DNA from: Rudaea cellulosilytica DSM 22992
GTDB taxonomy: Bacteria; Pseudomonadota; Gammaproteobacteria; Xanthomonadales; Rhodanobacteraceae
NCBI RefSeq assembly: GCF_000378125.1
Contig: NZ_KB899244.1
Location: 186,001 to 250,000, forward strand
DNA length: 64,000 nt
Direction of reading: 5' to 3'
The translations under genes and the position numbers were made by a program. Each line of letters begins with the position of its first letter. Positions within the stretch are counted from its first letter, which is position 1. Under the pieces are notes generated by a model. It did not search any database, was not told where the DNA came from, and saw only the letters and a list, made by a program, of their open reading frames with translations. This document shows positions 12,261 to 22,760 of the stretch, piece by piece.

Positions 12261-13379
12261 TTGTCCGCATCCGCAAAAATCATGGTGGGCATGTCCGGCG
12301 GCGTCGATTCCTCGGTCGCCGCGCTGCTGCTCGCGCGCCAAGGCGCCGACATCTCCGGCCTGTTCATGCAGAACTGGGAGGAGGACGAGCGTTTCGGCGA
12401 ATGCCAAGCCGACCGCGATCGCGCCGATGCTTTGCGTGTCTGCGGCAAGCTAGGTATCGCCTTCCACACACGCAATTTCGCAACAGAGTACTGGGACCAA
12501 GTGTTCGAGAATTTTCTCGCCGAATACCGCGCCGGGCGTACACCGAATCCCGACGTGCTGTGCAACCGTGAGATCAAGTTCAAGACCTTCCTCGAGCATG
12601 CGCGCGCGCTCGGCGCGGACAAGATCGCGACCGGACACTATGCGCGCACCGACTGCCTCGACGGGCGCCATCGGCTGCTGCGCGGACGCGACACCAACAA
12701 GGACCAGAGCTACTTTCTGCATGCGCTGGGACAGGAACAGCTCGCTTCGACCTTGTTCCCGGTCGGTGAATTGCCCAAGCCCGAGGTGCGTGCCTTGGCG
12801 CGCGAAGCCGGGCTGCAGACGCACGACAAAAAGGACTCGACCGGAATCTGCTTCATCGGCGAACGAGATTTTCGCGAATTCCTCGGCCACTACATTCCTG
12901 CTCAGCGCGGCGAACTGCGCACTCCCGACGATCGCCGTATCGGCGAGCACGATGGTGTCATGTACTACACCCTCGGCCAGCGCAATGGCCTCGGCATCGG
13001 CGGCCGGCGCGACGCAGGCAGCGAAGCCTGGTACGTCGTCGGCAAAAATGTCATGAAGAATGTGCTCTACGTCGCCCAGGGCGGTGAAAACGAATGGTTG
13101 CAGTCGCGGCGCCTGATCGCTGGCGAGCTGAGTTGGACCGCCGGTCGTGCTCCTGCTTCCGAGTTTGTGTGCACGGCCAAGACGCGCTATCGCCAGTCCG
13201 ATCAGGCCTGCCGCGTGCGTGTCGACGGCGCGCGCGCTACGGTCGATTTCGACTCGGACCAGCGCGCGGTCACCCCCGGGCAATCGGTCGTGTTCTACGT
13301 CGGCGAGGAATGTCTCGGCGGCGGCATCATCGAGGCTACCGACGCGGCATTCGGCGGGCTCATGCGGGCTGCCGCATGA
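12261..13379 (+). CDS. mnmA: tRNA-specific 2-thiouridylase MnmA
   Basis: Adds the 2-thio group to wobble U34 of tRNA-Lys, -Glu and -Gln, receiving sulphur from the Tus relay. The product (372 residues) has the PP-loop [13 protein letters not shown] at residues 12-24, the catalytic Cys in [12 protein letters not shown] (about 100) and the second Cys in [14 protein letters not shown] (about 196). The start is a TTG at 12261, which gives [14 protein letters not shown]; the first ATG, at 12282, would leave only three residues before the PP-loop and is less likely. Its TGA overlaps the hflD ATG (ATGA). Confidence 0.96.
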   Translation: MSASAKIMVGMSGGVDSSVAALLLARQGADISGLFMQNWEEDERFGECQADRDRADALRVCGKLGIAFHTRNFATEYWDQVFENFLAEYRAGRTPNPDVLCNREIKFKTFLEHARALGADKIATGHYARTDCLDGRHRLLRGRDTNKDQSYFLHALGQEQLASTLFPVGELPKPEVRALAREAGLQTHDKKDSTGICFIGERDFREFLGHYIPAQRGELRTPDDRRIGEHDGVMYYTLGQRNGLGIGGRRDAGSEAWYVVGKNVMKNVLYVAQGGENEWLQSRRLIAGELSWTAGRAPASEFVCTAKTRYRQSDQACRVRVDGARATVDFDSDQRAVTPGQSVVFYVGEECLGGGIIEATDAAFGGLMRAAA

Positions 13380-13999
13380 GGGAAGAACGCGTCATCGCCT
13401 TGGCGGGCTTGTTCCAGGCGGTCGCGCTCGTGCGCACGGTGGCCGTGCGCGGTGGCGCCGACCCGTTCGCGATGCAACCCAGCCTCGCCAGCATCTTCAA
13501 GATCGACGCAGACAGCCCCGCCGACGTGTTCGGCGGCGTGGGCAATCTGCGGCCCGGCCTGGAGACCTTGATCGCACAACTGGACAGCGACAAGCGCGAT
13601 CTTTCCGTCACGCGCGTGGCGATCTCGGTGATGCGCGTGGAAAGCAAACTGGCCAGACGGCCCGCCATACTGAGCAAGCTGCGCACCGGTATCGAAGCGA
13701 CCGCACGACAGCTTGGCGGCATCGATGTCACCGATCCGCTGATCGCCGCGCGTCTCGCCCAGCTCTACGTCGAGACCATTTCCACTCTGCAGCCGCGTAT
13801 CGTCGTCGAGGGCAACCCGCAGTTCCTGCGCCAAGAAGCCCAGATCGCGCAAATCCGCACCCTGCTGCTTGCCGCCATTCGAGCTGCCGTACTCTGGCGC
13901 CAGCTCGGTGGGTCGCAATGGCGACTGATTTTCCGGCACAAACAATATTCGATGATGGCTCGCGGTCTGCTTGCCCAGTGCACGCTCAGCGGCACTTGA
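13376..13999 (+). CDS. hflD: High frequency lysogenization protein HflD homologue
   Basis: HflD is a peripheral inner-membrane protein, in E. coli known to bind phage lambda CII; its host role is unclear. The 207-residue product begins [19 protein letters not shown] and contains the family block [14 protein letters not shown] and a C-terminal [18 protein letters not shown]-type segment. It starts inside the mnmA stop (ATGA), so translational coupling is likely. The order nudJ-mnmA-hflD is conserved; purB, which follows in E. coli, is absent here and the accessory collagen-like gene follows instead. Confidence 0.92.
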   Translation: MREERVIALAGLFQAVALVRTVAVRGGADPFAMQPSLASIFKIDADSPADVFGGVGNLRPGLETLIAQLDSDKRDLSVTRVAISVMRVESKLARRPAILSKLRTGIEATARQLGGIDVTDPLIAARLAQLYVETISTLQPRIVVEGNPQFLRQEAQIAQIRTLLLAAIRAAVLWRQLGGSQWRLIFRHKQYSMMARGLLAQCTLSGT

Positions 14000-14420
14000 A
14001 ATCCAGCATCGATCGCTCGCGCACCTAATGTGCCCGAGCGCGCCCTGGCGCGCAGTTCGACACGTTTCAAACGATCCCGCGGGTCGATTTTCGTGACGGA
14101 TGTGGCGGAAGTTGACCCAATTGAGCCATTTCCGAGCCGCTGCTTGGACGACCATTGCATCCACAAAAATGTGGTATTTATCACACTTTATATATAATTT
14201 GTGATTTTTATCACTGTATTTTTGCGGAAATATATTAATTAATAATAATTTCAAATCAATAAATTGGGTTATTTTGCAAATATGTGTCGTAATTCACAAA
14301 TTAAAATAAAAATAGAAGTTAAAAAACAAATGCAGGGGTTTAGGCATGCTCTTTGAATAGACTTAATGCCTGAAGCGTCCCTTGCGCTCTTCATCACACA
14401 ACTCGCAAGGGGTGGCGCAT
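14000..14420. other. Long intergenic region with AT-rich core upstream of the collagen-like gene
   Basis: About 420 bases without a supported gene. From about 14155 to 14345 the sequence is overwhelmingly A+T, unlike anything else in the window. It includes a consensus TATAAT at 14193-14198 and two 14-base palindromes of the same 5-4-5 layout: CCACA-AAAA-TGTGG (14161-14174) and GTGAT-TTTT-ATCAC (14201-14214). AGGCAT/ATGCCT (14342-14347 and 14366-14371) is a third dyad. Such DNA is the typical target of H-NS/MvaT-type silencers; which regulator acts here is unknown. Confidence 0.7.
14380..14412 (+). promoter_or_regulatory. Hairpin that would cover the Shine-Dalgarno of the collagen-like gene
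   Basis: CCTTGCG (14380-14386) is the exact complement of CGCAAGG (14404-14410), and the right arm overlaps the AAGGGG ribosome binding site (14407-14412) that serves the ATG at 14421. Folding in the mRNA would hide the ribosome binding site. Seen in sequence; regulatory effect is inferred. Confidence 0.4.
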
Positions 14421-16643
14421 ATGACGACGTCAAGGATCAGGGCAGCGCGGTTCGGCTTTTTTACCGTGTCAGTGCTCGCCGCAGCCGTGAATACGGCCAT
14501 TGCAGCGCAGCAAGCAAATCTCCTGACCGTACCGGGCAATTCGACAAGCGCCCAGCAGCTTGTCCGGGCAAAAAACACCATAGCGATCGCGATGTCGATC
14601 GCAGATCGATTTACACCACAATCCGCCAACGGCGCGCTGGATCCCAATCGCGTGCAGTTAATCAATCACCTGTTGAGCGGAGACGCCAAAGGTTTGGAGG
14701 AAGCCAGCTCCGCAGCAACATTGCAGGAAGCGATGATGGCTGCGAGTGCGGGCGCAGAGCGCCGCGCCAAAACTGCCTCTAGTTCGAACGGCTTGCAGGG
14801 CAGCACCAACTCGGTGGCACCTAACTCGCCCGCCAGCGCTTCGGCCGATCTGGCCGATCTAGTCTATACCCCGATTACTCCATGTCGCATCGTTGATACG
14901 CGGAACGTCGGCGGACCCGGAGGCACCCCTCTGCCGGATAATTATTCCAGCACGACCTTCGACGGCGCCGGCGGTCTCGCCGACATAGCCACCCAAGGCG
15001 GCAGTGGCTGCACCTCGTTCACCGGGACAATTCCCGCAGCGCTGGTGCTGAACATGACGATCGACTCGAGGAATATGCCGGATTATCCGCCGGCTTATCT
15101 GGCGGTATTCCCGGAAGGAAGCTCGCCGTTGTCCAGTTGGATGAACTACGTCAATGGCGAGGAAATTGCCAACGAAGGTATTGCGCCGCTGAATCAAACA
15201 AACGGCAAATTCACGGTTGTGGCACAGCGCATAACCCATTTGGTTGTCGATGCATACGGCTATTTCCGTGCACCAACCGCAAGCAGCACCGGGGCGACTG
15301 GAGCCACTGGCGCCACTGGAGCGACGGGGGCCACTGGGGCAACCGGAGCAGCCGGAGCAACTGGCGCCACAGGTACTAACGGCACTAACGGAGCAACCGG
15401 TGCGACGGGCCCCACGGGTGCAACCGGACAAGGCTTCAACTTCAAAGGCGCCTATGGCGGTACCGGGACAGCCTATTCGCCGTACGACGTCGTGACCCAG
15501 GGTGGGTCCAGTTATATCAATGTTACTGGTACGAACACCGGCAATCCGGCATCCGATCCCACCGACTGGAAGTTGTTGGCACAGGTAGGTGCAACCGGAA
15601 CCACGGGCGCCACAGGCACGAATGGCACCAATGGCGCAACGGGTGCGACCGGCCCCACGGGCACCAACGGCACCAATGGAACAAACGGCACCAATGGCGC
15701 AACCGGTGCAACAGGCGCAACTGGTGCGGGAGGTTCAACAGGTGCTACCGGTGCAACCGGATCAAGTCTGAACTTCACCGGCCCCTACGGCGGCGGGAGC
15801 TACGCCGTATACGATGTCGTGACGTTCGGCGGATCCACCTATGTCAACGTTACTGGCCAAAACAACGGGAATCCGGGATCGGATCCGACAGATTGGAAAC
15901 TGTTGGCACAGGTAGGCGCGACCGGAACCACTGGCGCGACGGGCACGAATGGAGCCACAGGTGCGACCGGTACCACAGGCGCCAATGGTGCCACGGGTGC
16001 AACCGGCGCCACGGGCACAAACGGAACGAACGGCACCAACGGAGCGACTGGTGCAGCGGGACCGACCGGTCCAACGGGAGCTACCGGTGCCACAGGCGCG
16101 ACAGGAGTCGGCGCTACGGGCGCAACAGGCGCCACGGGTTCCGGCATGGCGTTCACGTCCAGCATGACCGCGGCTCCGTTGACAATCCTTCTGGGCGGCG
16201 TGGTCGGCACTGGCGCCGCAATGCCTGTCTCGGGAGCGGAGTTGGTGACTTCTCCGTCGGTCACGGTGGGGCCGATCAGTCTCGCGACAGCGCCTCAGCT
16301 GTTGCCACTGGTGCAGACCTTCCCGCAAACCGGCACGTTCCATACGTTGAACGCGACCGTTATGAACACGGTAGCAGTAACCTTGCTCAGTCCAACGACA
16401 GTGACAGCCACGCTGTACACGGGTACGGTGGCCGGTGGTTCGCTTACGTTGAACCCAACGGGATTGACCTGCTCCGTCACATATCCACCTCTCTTGATTG
16501 CGGTAGGCGCCATCAAGACATGCTCCGTATCGGTTGCAGGTGTGAGCGTCAACGCCGGAGACAGCGGCTTGATCGTAGTCAATGGCACAGGAGGGTTGGC
16601 TACTGTCATGACGGTGGGCGGTTCCGTAGCAATCAGCCCATAG
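14421..16643 (+). CDS. Secreted collagen-like (Gly-X-Y repeat) protein with interspersed CBM5/12-like modules
   Basis: A 740-residue exported protein. Order: signal peptide ([14 protein letters not shown]...AAVNTAIAA, about residues 1-28); a polar stretch; a domain at about 150-290 with [15 protein letters not shown] and VDAYGYF, a module seen in secreted proteins of several phyla; collagen block 1 (about 15 Gly-X-Y triplets); a 53-residue module; block 2 (about 19 triplets); a 51-residue sister module; block 3 (about 25 triplets); and a 165-residue C-terminal beta-rich domain. Triplets are mostly Gly-Ala-Thr with Gly-Thr-Asn and Gly-Pro-Thr, the Thr-rich style of glycosylated bacterial collagens such as BclA. 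The modules share [22 protein letters not shown] and [12 protein letters not shown], a pattern like chitin-binding CBM5/12. The ATG at 14421 is preceded by AAGGGG. An upstream in-frame ATG at 14382 would place 13 residues before the signal peptide. Function unknown; surface fibre or adhesin is inferred. Confidence 0.85.
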   Translation: MTTSRIRAARFGFFTVSVLAAAVNTAIAAQQANLLTVPGNSTSAQQLVRAKNTIAIAMSIADRFTPQSANGALDPNRVQLINHLLSGDAKGLEEASSAATLQEAMMAASAGAERRAKTASSSNGLQGSTNSVAPNSPASASADLADLVYTPITPCRIVDTRNVGGPGGTPLPDNYSSTTFDGAGGLADIATQGGSGCTSFTGTIPAALVLNMTIDSRNMPDYPPAYLAVFPEGSSPLSSWMNYVNGEEIANEGIAPLNQTNGKFTVVAQRITHLVVDAYGYFRAPTASSTGATGATGATGATGATGATGAAGATGATGTNGTNGATGATGPTGATGQGFNFKGAYGGTGTAYSPYDVVTQGGSSYINVTGTNTGNPASDPTDWKLLAQVGATGTTGATGTNGTNGATGATGPTGTNGTNGTNGTNGATGATGATGAGGSTGATGATGSSLNFTGPYGGGSYAVYDVVTFGGSTYVNVTGQNNGNPGSDPTDWKLLAQVGATGTTGATGTNGATGATGTTGANGATGATGATGTNGTNGTNGATGAAGPTGPTGATGATGATGVGATGATGATGSGMAFTSSMTAAPLTILLGGVVGTGAAMPVSGAELVTSPSVTVGPISLATAPQLLPLVQTFPQTGTFHTLNATVMNTVAVTLLSPTTVTATLYTGTVAGGSLTLNPTGLTCSVTYPPLLIAVGAIKTCSVSVAGVSVNAGDSGLIVVNGTGGLATVMTVGGSVAISP
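15291..16139 (+). repeat. Three in-frame collagen-type Gly-X-Y repeat blocks
   Basis: Low-complexity 9-base periodic DNA coding Gly-Ala-Thr-type triplets: block 1 at 15291-15428, block 2 at 15588-15761, block 3 at 15915-16139. The two intervening 150-160 base segments (15429-15587 and 15762-15914) are themselves a degenerate direct repeat coding the paired CBM-like modules. Slippage or recombination between blocks could change protein length. Confidence 0.9.
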
Positions 16644-16664
16644 TCGAATGTAAAAAGGCTTGTG

Positions 16665-16694
16665 AAGGGCGCGGAATTCCGCGCCCTTTTTTTT
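16665..16694 (+). terminator. Intrinsic terminator of the collagen-like gene
   Basis: Perfect 10-base stem AAGGGCGCGG / CCGCGCCCTT with loop AATT, followed by a T tract (16687-16694). It closes the collagen-like unit 22 bases after its stop. Confidence 0.95.
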
Positions 16695-16954
16695 GACCGT
16701 CGGTCGAATTCTCCGCAGGAGACAGAATCGAGCCCCGCTTCGGGGGAGTTCGGGGTCTGATTGCCTTGAGAATATCGAGAACTTGGCGCAACGCCAGGTT
16801 GCCGTTCCTGGTCGAAACCTCGCCTCTGAACTCAATAAATCGCCCCCAGACTGGCTTGCTATGCGTCCAGACCGTTGCTTCCGCAATGCAGCAAACTGCG
16901 CGATAATATGGGGCTAGCTTCCCCGCCCCCACTCGACACGCCAGGAGCCTCCTC
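16695..16954. other. Intergenic region before acnA
   Basis: 260 bases with no supported gene. A GATAAT hexamer at 16902-16907 may be the -10 of the acnA promoter; no good -35 at 16-18 bases was found. AGGAG at 16943-16947 is the acnA ribosome binding site. Short dyads CCCCGC-TTC-GGGG near 16734 and CCAGG/CCTGG near 16795 are seen but are not clear elements. The minus-strand frame here reads somewhat protein-like but has no family match I can name. Confidence 0.5.
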
Positions 16955-19717
<2,763 letters not shown>

Positions 19718-19738
19718 ATCGGCGGCAGTACGCCTCGG

Positions 19739-20674
19739 CTAAGCAGCGAACGCCCGGTCACGCCCGGGCGTTCGCGTTTCCGGCAACGCGAACTTTGCGG
19801 CGCAAGAACGTTGCGCGCCGCATTCCTGCACACGCGCCACGCGTGCGCGGATGTCGTCATAGGAAACCAGGCTCGAACGCATCCATTCCAGCATGCGCGG
19901 GCCGAAAAGGTTCTCGCTCTTGCGCATCGTCCGCTGGACGACGCCCGACAGTGCATTGCGCTTCCACGGTTCCGCCGCGGCGTTGGCGACGGCATTGTGC
20001 GGCGTCGCCGTGAGCGGCAGCGACGAATCGAAGTCGAGAAAAGCACATAGCCGCTCCCATTGCCGATCGAACTGCTCGACCAGATCTTCCAGACAAAGCA
20101 CATAGTGGCCAGGTGCGCCGAGCTGCGCGATCTGTACTTCCATTACCCGATTCCAGCGCCGCACCCAATGCCTTACCCCGCCATGAAACGCATGCGTGGG
20201 GTGGATCAGGTCGGCATCGACGACGGAAGCGACGACATCTTCGCCGTTACGCAGCACATGCACAAAGCGTGCGTCGGCGACATGCCGCGCAATCTCCTCA
20301 ACGTACATCACGTGGTTGGGAGTTTTTTCCACCCACGCCTCGCAGCGTTGCAAACTAGCAGCCTCGTCAAGCAACCGGACGAACCGGCGGATGCAAGGTT
20401 CTATCCGCCACGGCGGAGCCTGCGACAAGCCGAGCAGTTCGGTCTCGAGCCGGTGCAGACGCCGCGGCCCGTGGGATCGGGCGAAGAATCCATGTCGCCG
20501 ATACCACGGGTCGCGGCGCACGTCGGGGTCTTGCCAGCGTTGGCCGATACCGCCGAACACACTCTCGAAGAAAGCGGTTTCCGGTAACGTCAGCACGTTC
20601 GGATACCGCGCCAGCAAGGCCTGTACGATGGTGGTACCAGACCTTGGACAACCCACGACAAAAATACGCTTCAT
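19739..20674 (-). CDS. Sulfotransferase family protein
   Basis: A 311-residue PAPS-type sulfotransferase. The 5'-phosphosulphate loop is GCPRSGTTIVQALLARYP at about residues 8-25, and the 3'-phosphate-binding part is seen in FVHVLRNGEDVVASVVD, both in the expected order. No signal peptide or membrane segment. The acceptor is unknown; nearby genes (acnA convergent, fadD divergent) do not suggest one. The last 10 or so codons lie in a 12-base perfect hairpin that may double as the end of the acnA transcript. Bacterial members of this group often modify glycans, lipids or peptides. Confidence 0.85.
   Translation of the reverse strand: MKRIFVVGCPRSGTTIVQALLARYPNVLTLPETAFFESVFGGIGQRWQDPDVRRDPWYRRHGFFARSHGPRRLHRLETELLGLSQAPPWRIEPCIRRFVRLLDEAASLQRCEAWVEKTPNHVMYVEEIARHVADARFVHVLRNGEDVVASVVDADLIHPTHAFHGGVRHWVRRWNRVMEVQIAQLGAPGHYVLCLEDLVEQFDRQWERLCAFLDFDSSLPLTATPHNAVANAAAEPWKRNALSGVVQRTMRKSENLFGPRMLEWMRSSLVSYDDIRARVARVQECGAQRSCAAKFALPETRTPGRDRAFAA
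19746..19775. terminator. Long perfect hairpin between acnA and the convergent sulfotransferase gene
   Basis: GCGAACGCCCGG (19746-19757), loop TCACGC, CCGGGCGTTCGC (19764-19775), then GTTTC. A 12-base perfect stem 29 bases past the acnA stop; the T run is poor so it may rely on Rho or work as an mRNA 3' stabiliser. It also codes the C-terminal residues of the sulfotransferase. Confidence 0.55.
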
Positions 20675-20940
20675 ACACCCCGCCGCTACCCCGCGTTACC
20701 CCGCAACCACCATGCCGGGTCAAAGTGCAGAAAAGGAGGACTTTTCGCAAACGAAGGTAAACACCGCGGGCAAACCGGAAGGCGACGCCGTTCGCAACCT
20801 GCGCGTACGCCTGCCGCTCTGGCAAGCCTGCTTCGAACAGCATTGGATTTCAGCACCGATCCGCACATCCACCGTCGTTGTGCTAGTCACCGCGCTGCGT
20901 CGCCGCTTGCCGGCGTTGTCCGCACATGCTCAAATTCCCT
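20675..20940. other. Divergent intergenic region between sulfotransferase gene and fadD
   Basis: Together with the operator listed next, this makes up a 327-base gap. No gene is supported; an in-frame extension of fadD to 20843 exists but lacks family similarity. No clear promoter hexamers were found. Confidence 0.5.
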
Positions 20941-20954
20941 CAAACAAGCGTTTG
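20941..20954. promoter_or_regulatory. PsrA-type operator upstream of fadD
   Basis: CAAAC-AAGC-GTTTG is a perfect match to the (G/C)AAAC-N2-4-GTTT(G/C) palindrome bound by PsrA, the TetR-family long-chain-acyl regulator of beta-oxidation genes in pseudomonads. It lies 48 bases before the fadD ATG, where a repressor would block transcription. No psrA gene lies in the window. Confidence 0.5.
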
Positions 20955-21001
20955 CGTGGGGTACGCGGCGCACAGGCACGAAGAAGAATCAGGAGGGAGC
21001 A

Positions 21002-22702
21002 ATGACTGCGAGCAATGACCGTCCTTGGCTGGCTAACTATCCGGCCGAAGTACCGGCGGAAATCGACGTGAACAAGTACCGGTCGATTCCGGAAGTGCTC
21101 GAGGCTTCCTGTGACAAATTTCGCCACAACCCGGCCTACATGAACATGGGCAAGGCGCTGAGTTATGACGACATCGATCGACTCAGCGCGCAGTTTGCCT
21201 CCTACCTGGTCAACGACCTCAAGCTGAAGAAAGGCGACCGCGTAGCAATCATGCTGCCGAACGTGCTGCAGTACCCCGTGGCCGCATTCGGCATCTTGCG
21301 CGCCGGCTTGACCGTGGTGAACACGAATCCGTTGTACACCGCACGCGAACTCAAGCACCAGCTGAATGACTCCGGCGCGAGCGCGATCGTGGTGCTCGAC
21401 AATTTCGCCGCGACGCTGGCCGAAGTGCTGCCGCAGGCGCCGACGGTGAAGCACGTAGTCACGACTGCCATCGGCGACATGCTCGGCTTCCCGAAGGCGT
21501 TCATCACCAATCTCGTCGTGCGCCACGTGAAGAAGATGGTGCCGAAGTACCGCATTGATCACGAAGTGCGTTTCAACGACGCGCTCACCCTCGGTGGCAT
21601 GGGCAAATTGCCGAAGATCGATATCGGCCACGAAGACATCGCCTTCCTGCAGTACACCGGCGGCACGACCGGCGTCGCCAAGGGCGCGATGCTGACGCAC
21701 AAGAACATGGTCGCGAACATGCTCCAGGCTGCGGCCTGGCTCGGCACCAACCTCAAGGAAAGTCGCGAAGTCGTCATCACCGCGATCCCGCTGTACCACA
21801 TCTTCGCGTTGACCGCGAACTGCCTCGTCTTCACCCTGATCGGCGGCGTCAGCGTGCTGATCACCAATCCGCGTGACATGCCCGGCTTCGTCAAGGAACT
21901 GTCGAAGGTGAAGTTCAGCGTGATCACCGGCGTCAACACTTTGTTCAACGGCCTGCTCAACACCGAAGGCTTCGACAAGCTCGATTTCTCCAACCTGCGC
22001 CTGACGCTTGGTGGCGGCATGGCCGTGCAGCGTACGGTCGCGGAAAAATGGAAGAAAACGACGAAGTGCACGCTGGTCGAAGCCTACGGCCTGACCGAAA
22101 CCTCACCGGCCGCCTGCATCAATCCGCTCGACCTGCCCGAATACAACGCCTCGATCGGCCTGCCGATTTCCTCGACCGACGTGTGCATCCAAAACGATGA
22201 CGGCAAGCTGCTCGGCGTCGACGAAGCCGGCGAACTTTGCATCAAGGGCCCGCAGGTAATGCGCGGCTATTGGCAGCGCCCCGAAGAGACGGCCAAGGTC
22301 ATCACGCCCGATGGCTGGCTGCATACCGGCGACATCGCGAAGATGGACGAAAAAGGTTATTTCTACATCGTCGACCGCAAGAAGGACATGATCCTGGTGT
22401 CCGGTTTCAACGTGTATCCGAACGAAATCGAAGATGTCGTCGCCTCCTGTCCGGGCGTACTCGAATGCGCGGCGATCGGCGTCCCCGACGAGAAATCCGG
22501 TGAGGCGGTCAAGGTCGTCATCGTCAAGAAGGACCCCGGCCTCACAGCGGAAACGATCAAGGAATACTGCAGGCACAACCTGACCGGGTACAAACTGCCC
22601 AAGATCATCGAATTCCGCGACTCGCTGCCGAAGACCAATGTCGGCAAGATCCTGCGCCGCGAGCTGCGCGACCCGCCGGCGCCGGCGGCGAAGACGGCCT
22701 GA
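21002..22702 (+). CDS. fadD: Long-chain-fatty-acid--CoA ligase FadD (RpfB-type)
   Basis: Activates long-chain fatty acids to acyl-CoA (ATP to AMP) at the inner face of the membrane. From the ATG at 21002, preceded by AGGAGGG, the protein has 566 residues. It shows the AMP-binding P-loop YTGGTTGVAKGAML near residue 218, EAYGLTETSPAACINP in the middle, and the C-terminal GWLHTGDIAKMDEKGYFYIV and DRKKDMILVSGFNVYPNEIE hinge block. In Xanthomonas the orthologue RpfB sits beside rpfF and rpfC and turns over DSF-type fatty acid signals; here no rpfF/C is adjacent, so ordinary fatty acid use is the safe reading. Confidence 0.96.
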   Translation: MTASNDRPWLANYPAEVPAEIDVNKYRSIPEVLEASCDKFRHNPAYMNMGKALSYDDIDRLSAQFASYLVNDLKLKKGDRVAIMLPNVLQYPVAAFGILRAGLTVVNTNPLYTARELKHQLNDSGASAIVVLDNFAATLAEVLPQAPTVKHVVTTAIGDMLGFPKAFITNLVVRHVKKMVPKYRIDHEVRFNDALTLGGMGKLPKIDIGHEDIAFLQYTGGTTGVAKGAMLTHKNMVANMLQAAAWLGTNLKESREVVITAIPLYHIFALTANCLVFTLIGGVSVLITNPRDMPGFVKELSKVKFSVITGVNTLFNGLLNTEGFDKLDFSNLRLTLGGGMAVQRTVAEKWKKTTKCTLVEAYGLTETSPAACINPLDLPEYNASIGLPISSTDVCIQNDDGKLLGVDEAGELCIKGPQVMRGYWQRPEETAKVITPDGWLHTGDIAKMDEKGYFYIVDRKKDMILVSGFNVYPNEIEDVVASCPGVLECAAIGVPDEKSGEAVKVVIVKKDPGLTAETIKEYCRHNLTGYKLPKIIEFRDSLPKTNVGKILRRELRDPPAPAAKTA

Positions 22703-22760
22703 TCGCCGCAGTTCGTAGGAGAACGGGCGCTGCGCCGGCAGGCGCGCCGCCGCAATGTGG

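Noticed and set aside
14382-14420. Earlier ATG for the collagen-like gene
   Set aside because: It would put 13 polar residues before the signal peptide; the ATG at 14421 has AAGGGG at good spacing.
15260-16264. Antisense frames over the collagen repeats, Val/Pro/Ala-rich
   Set aside because: They reflect the 9-base periodic repeat read backwards; no start signals or family match.
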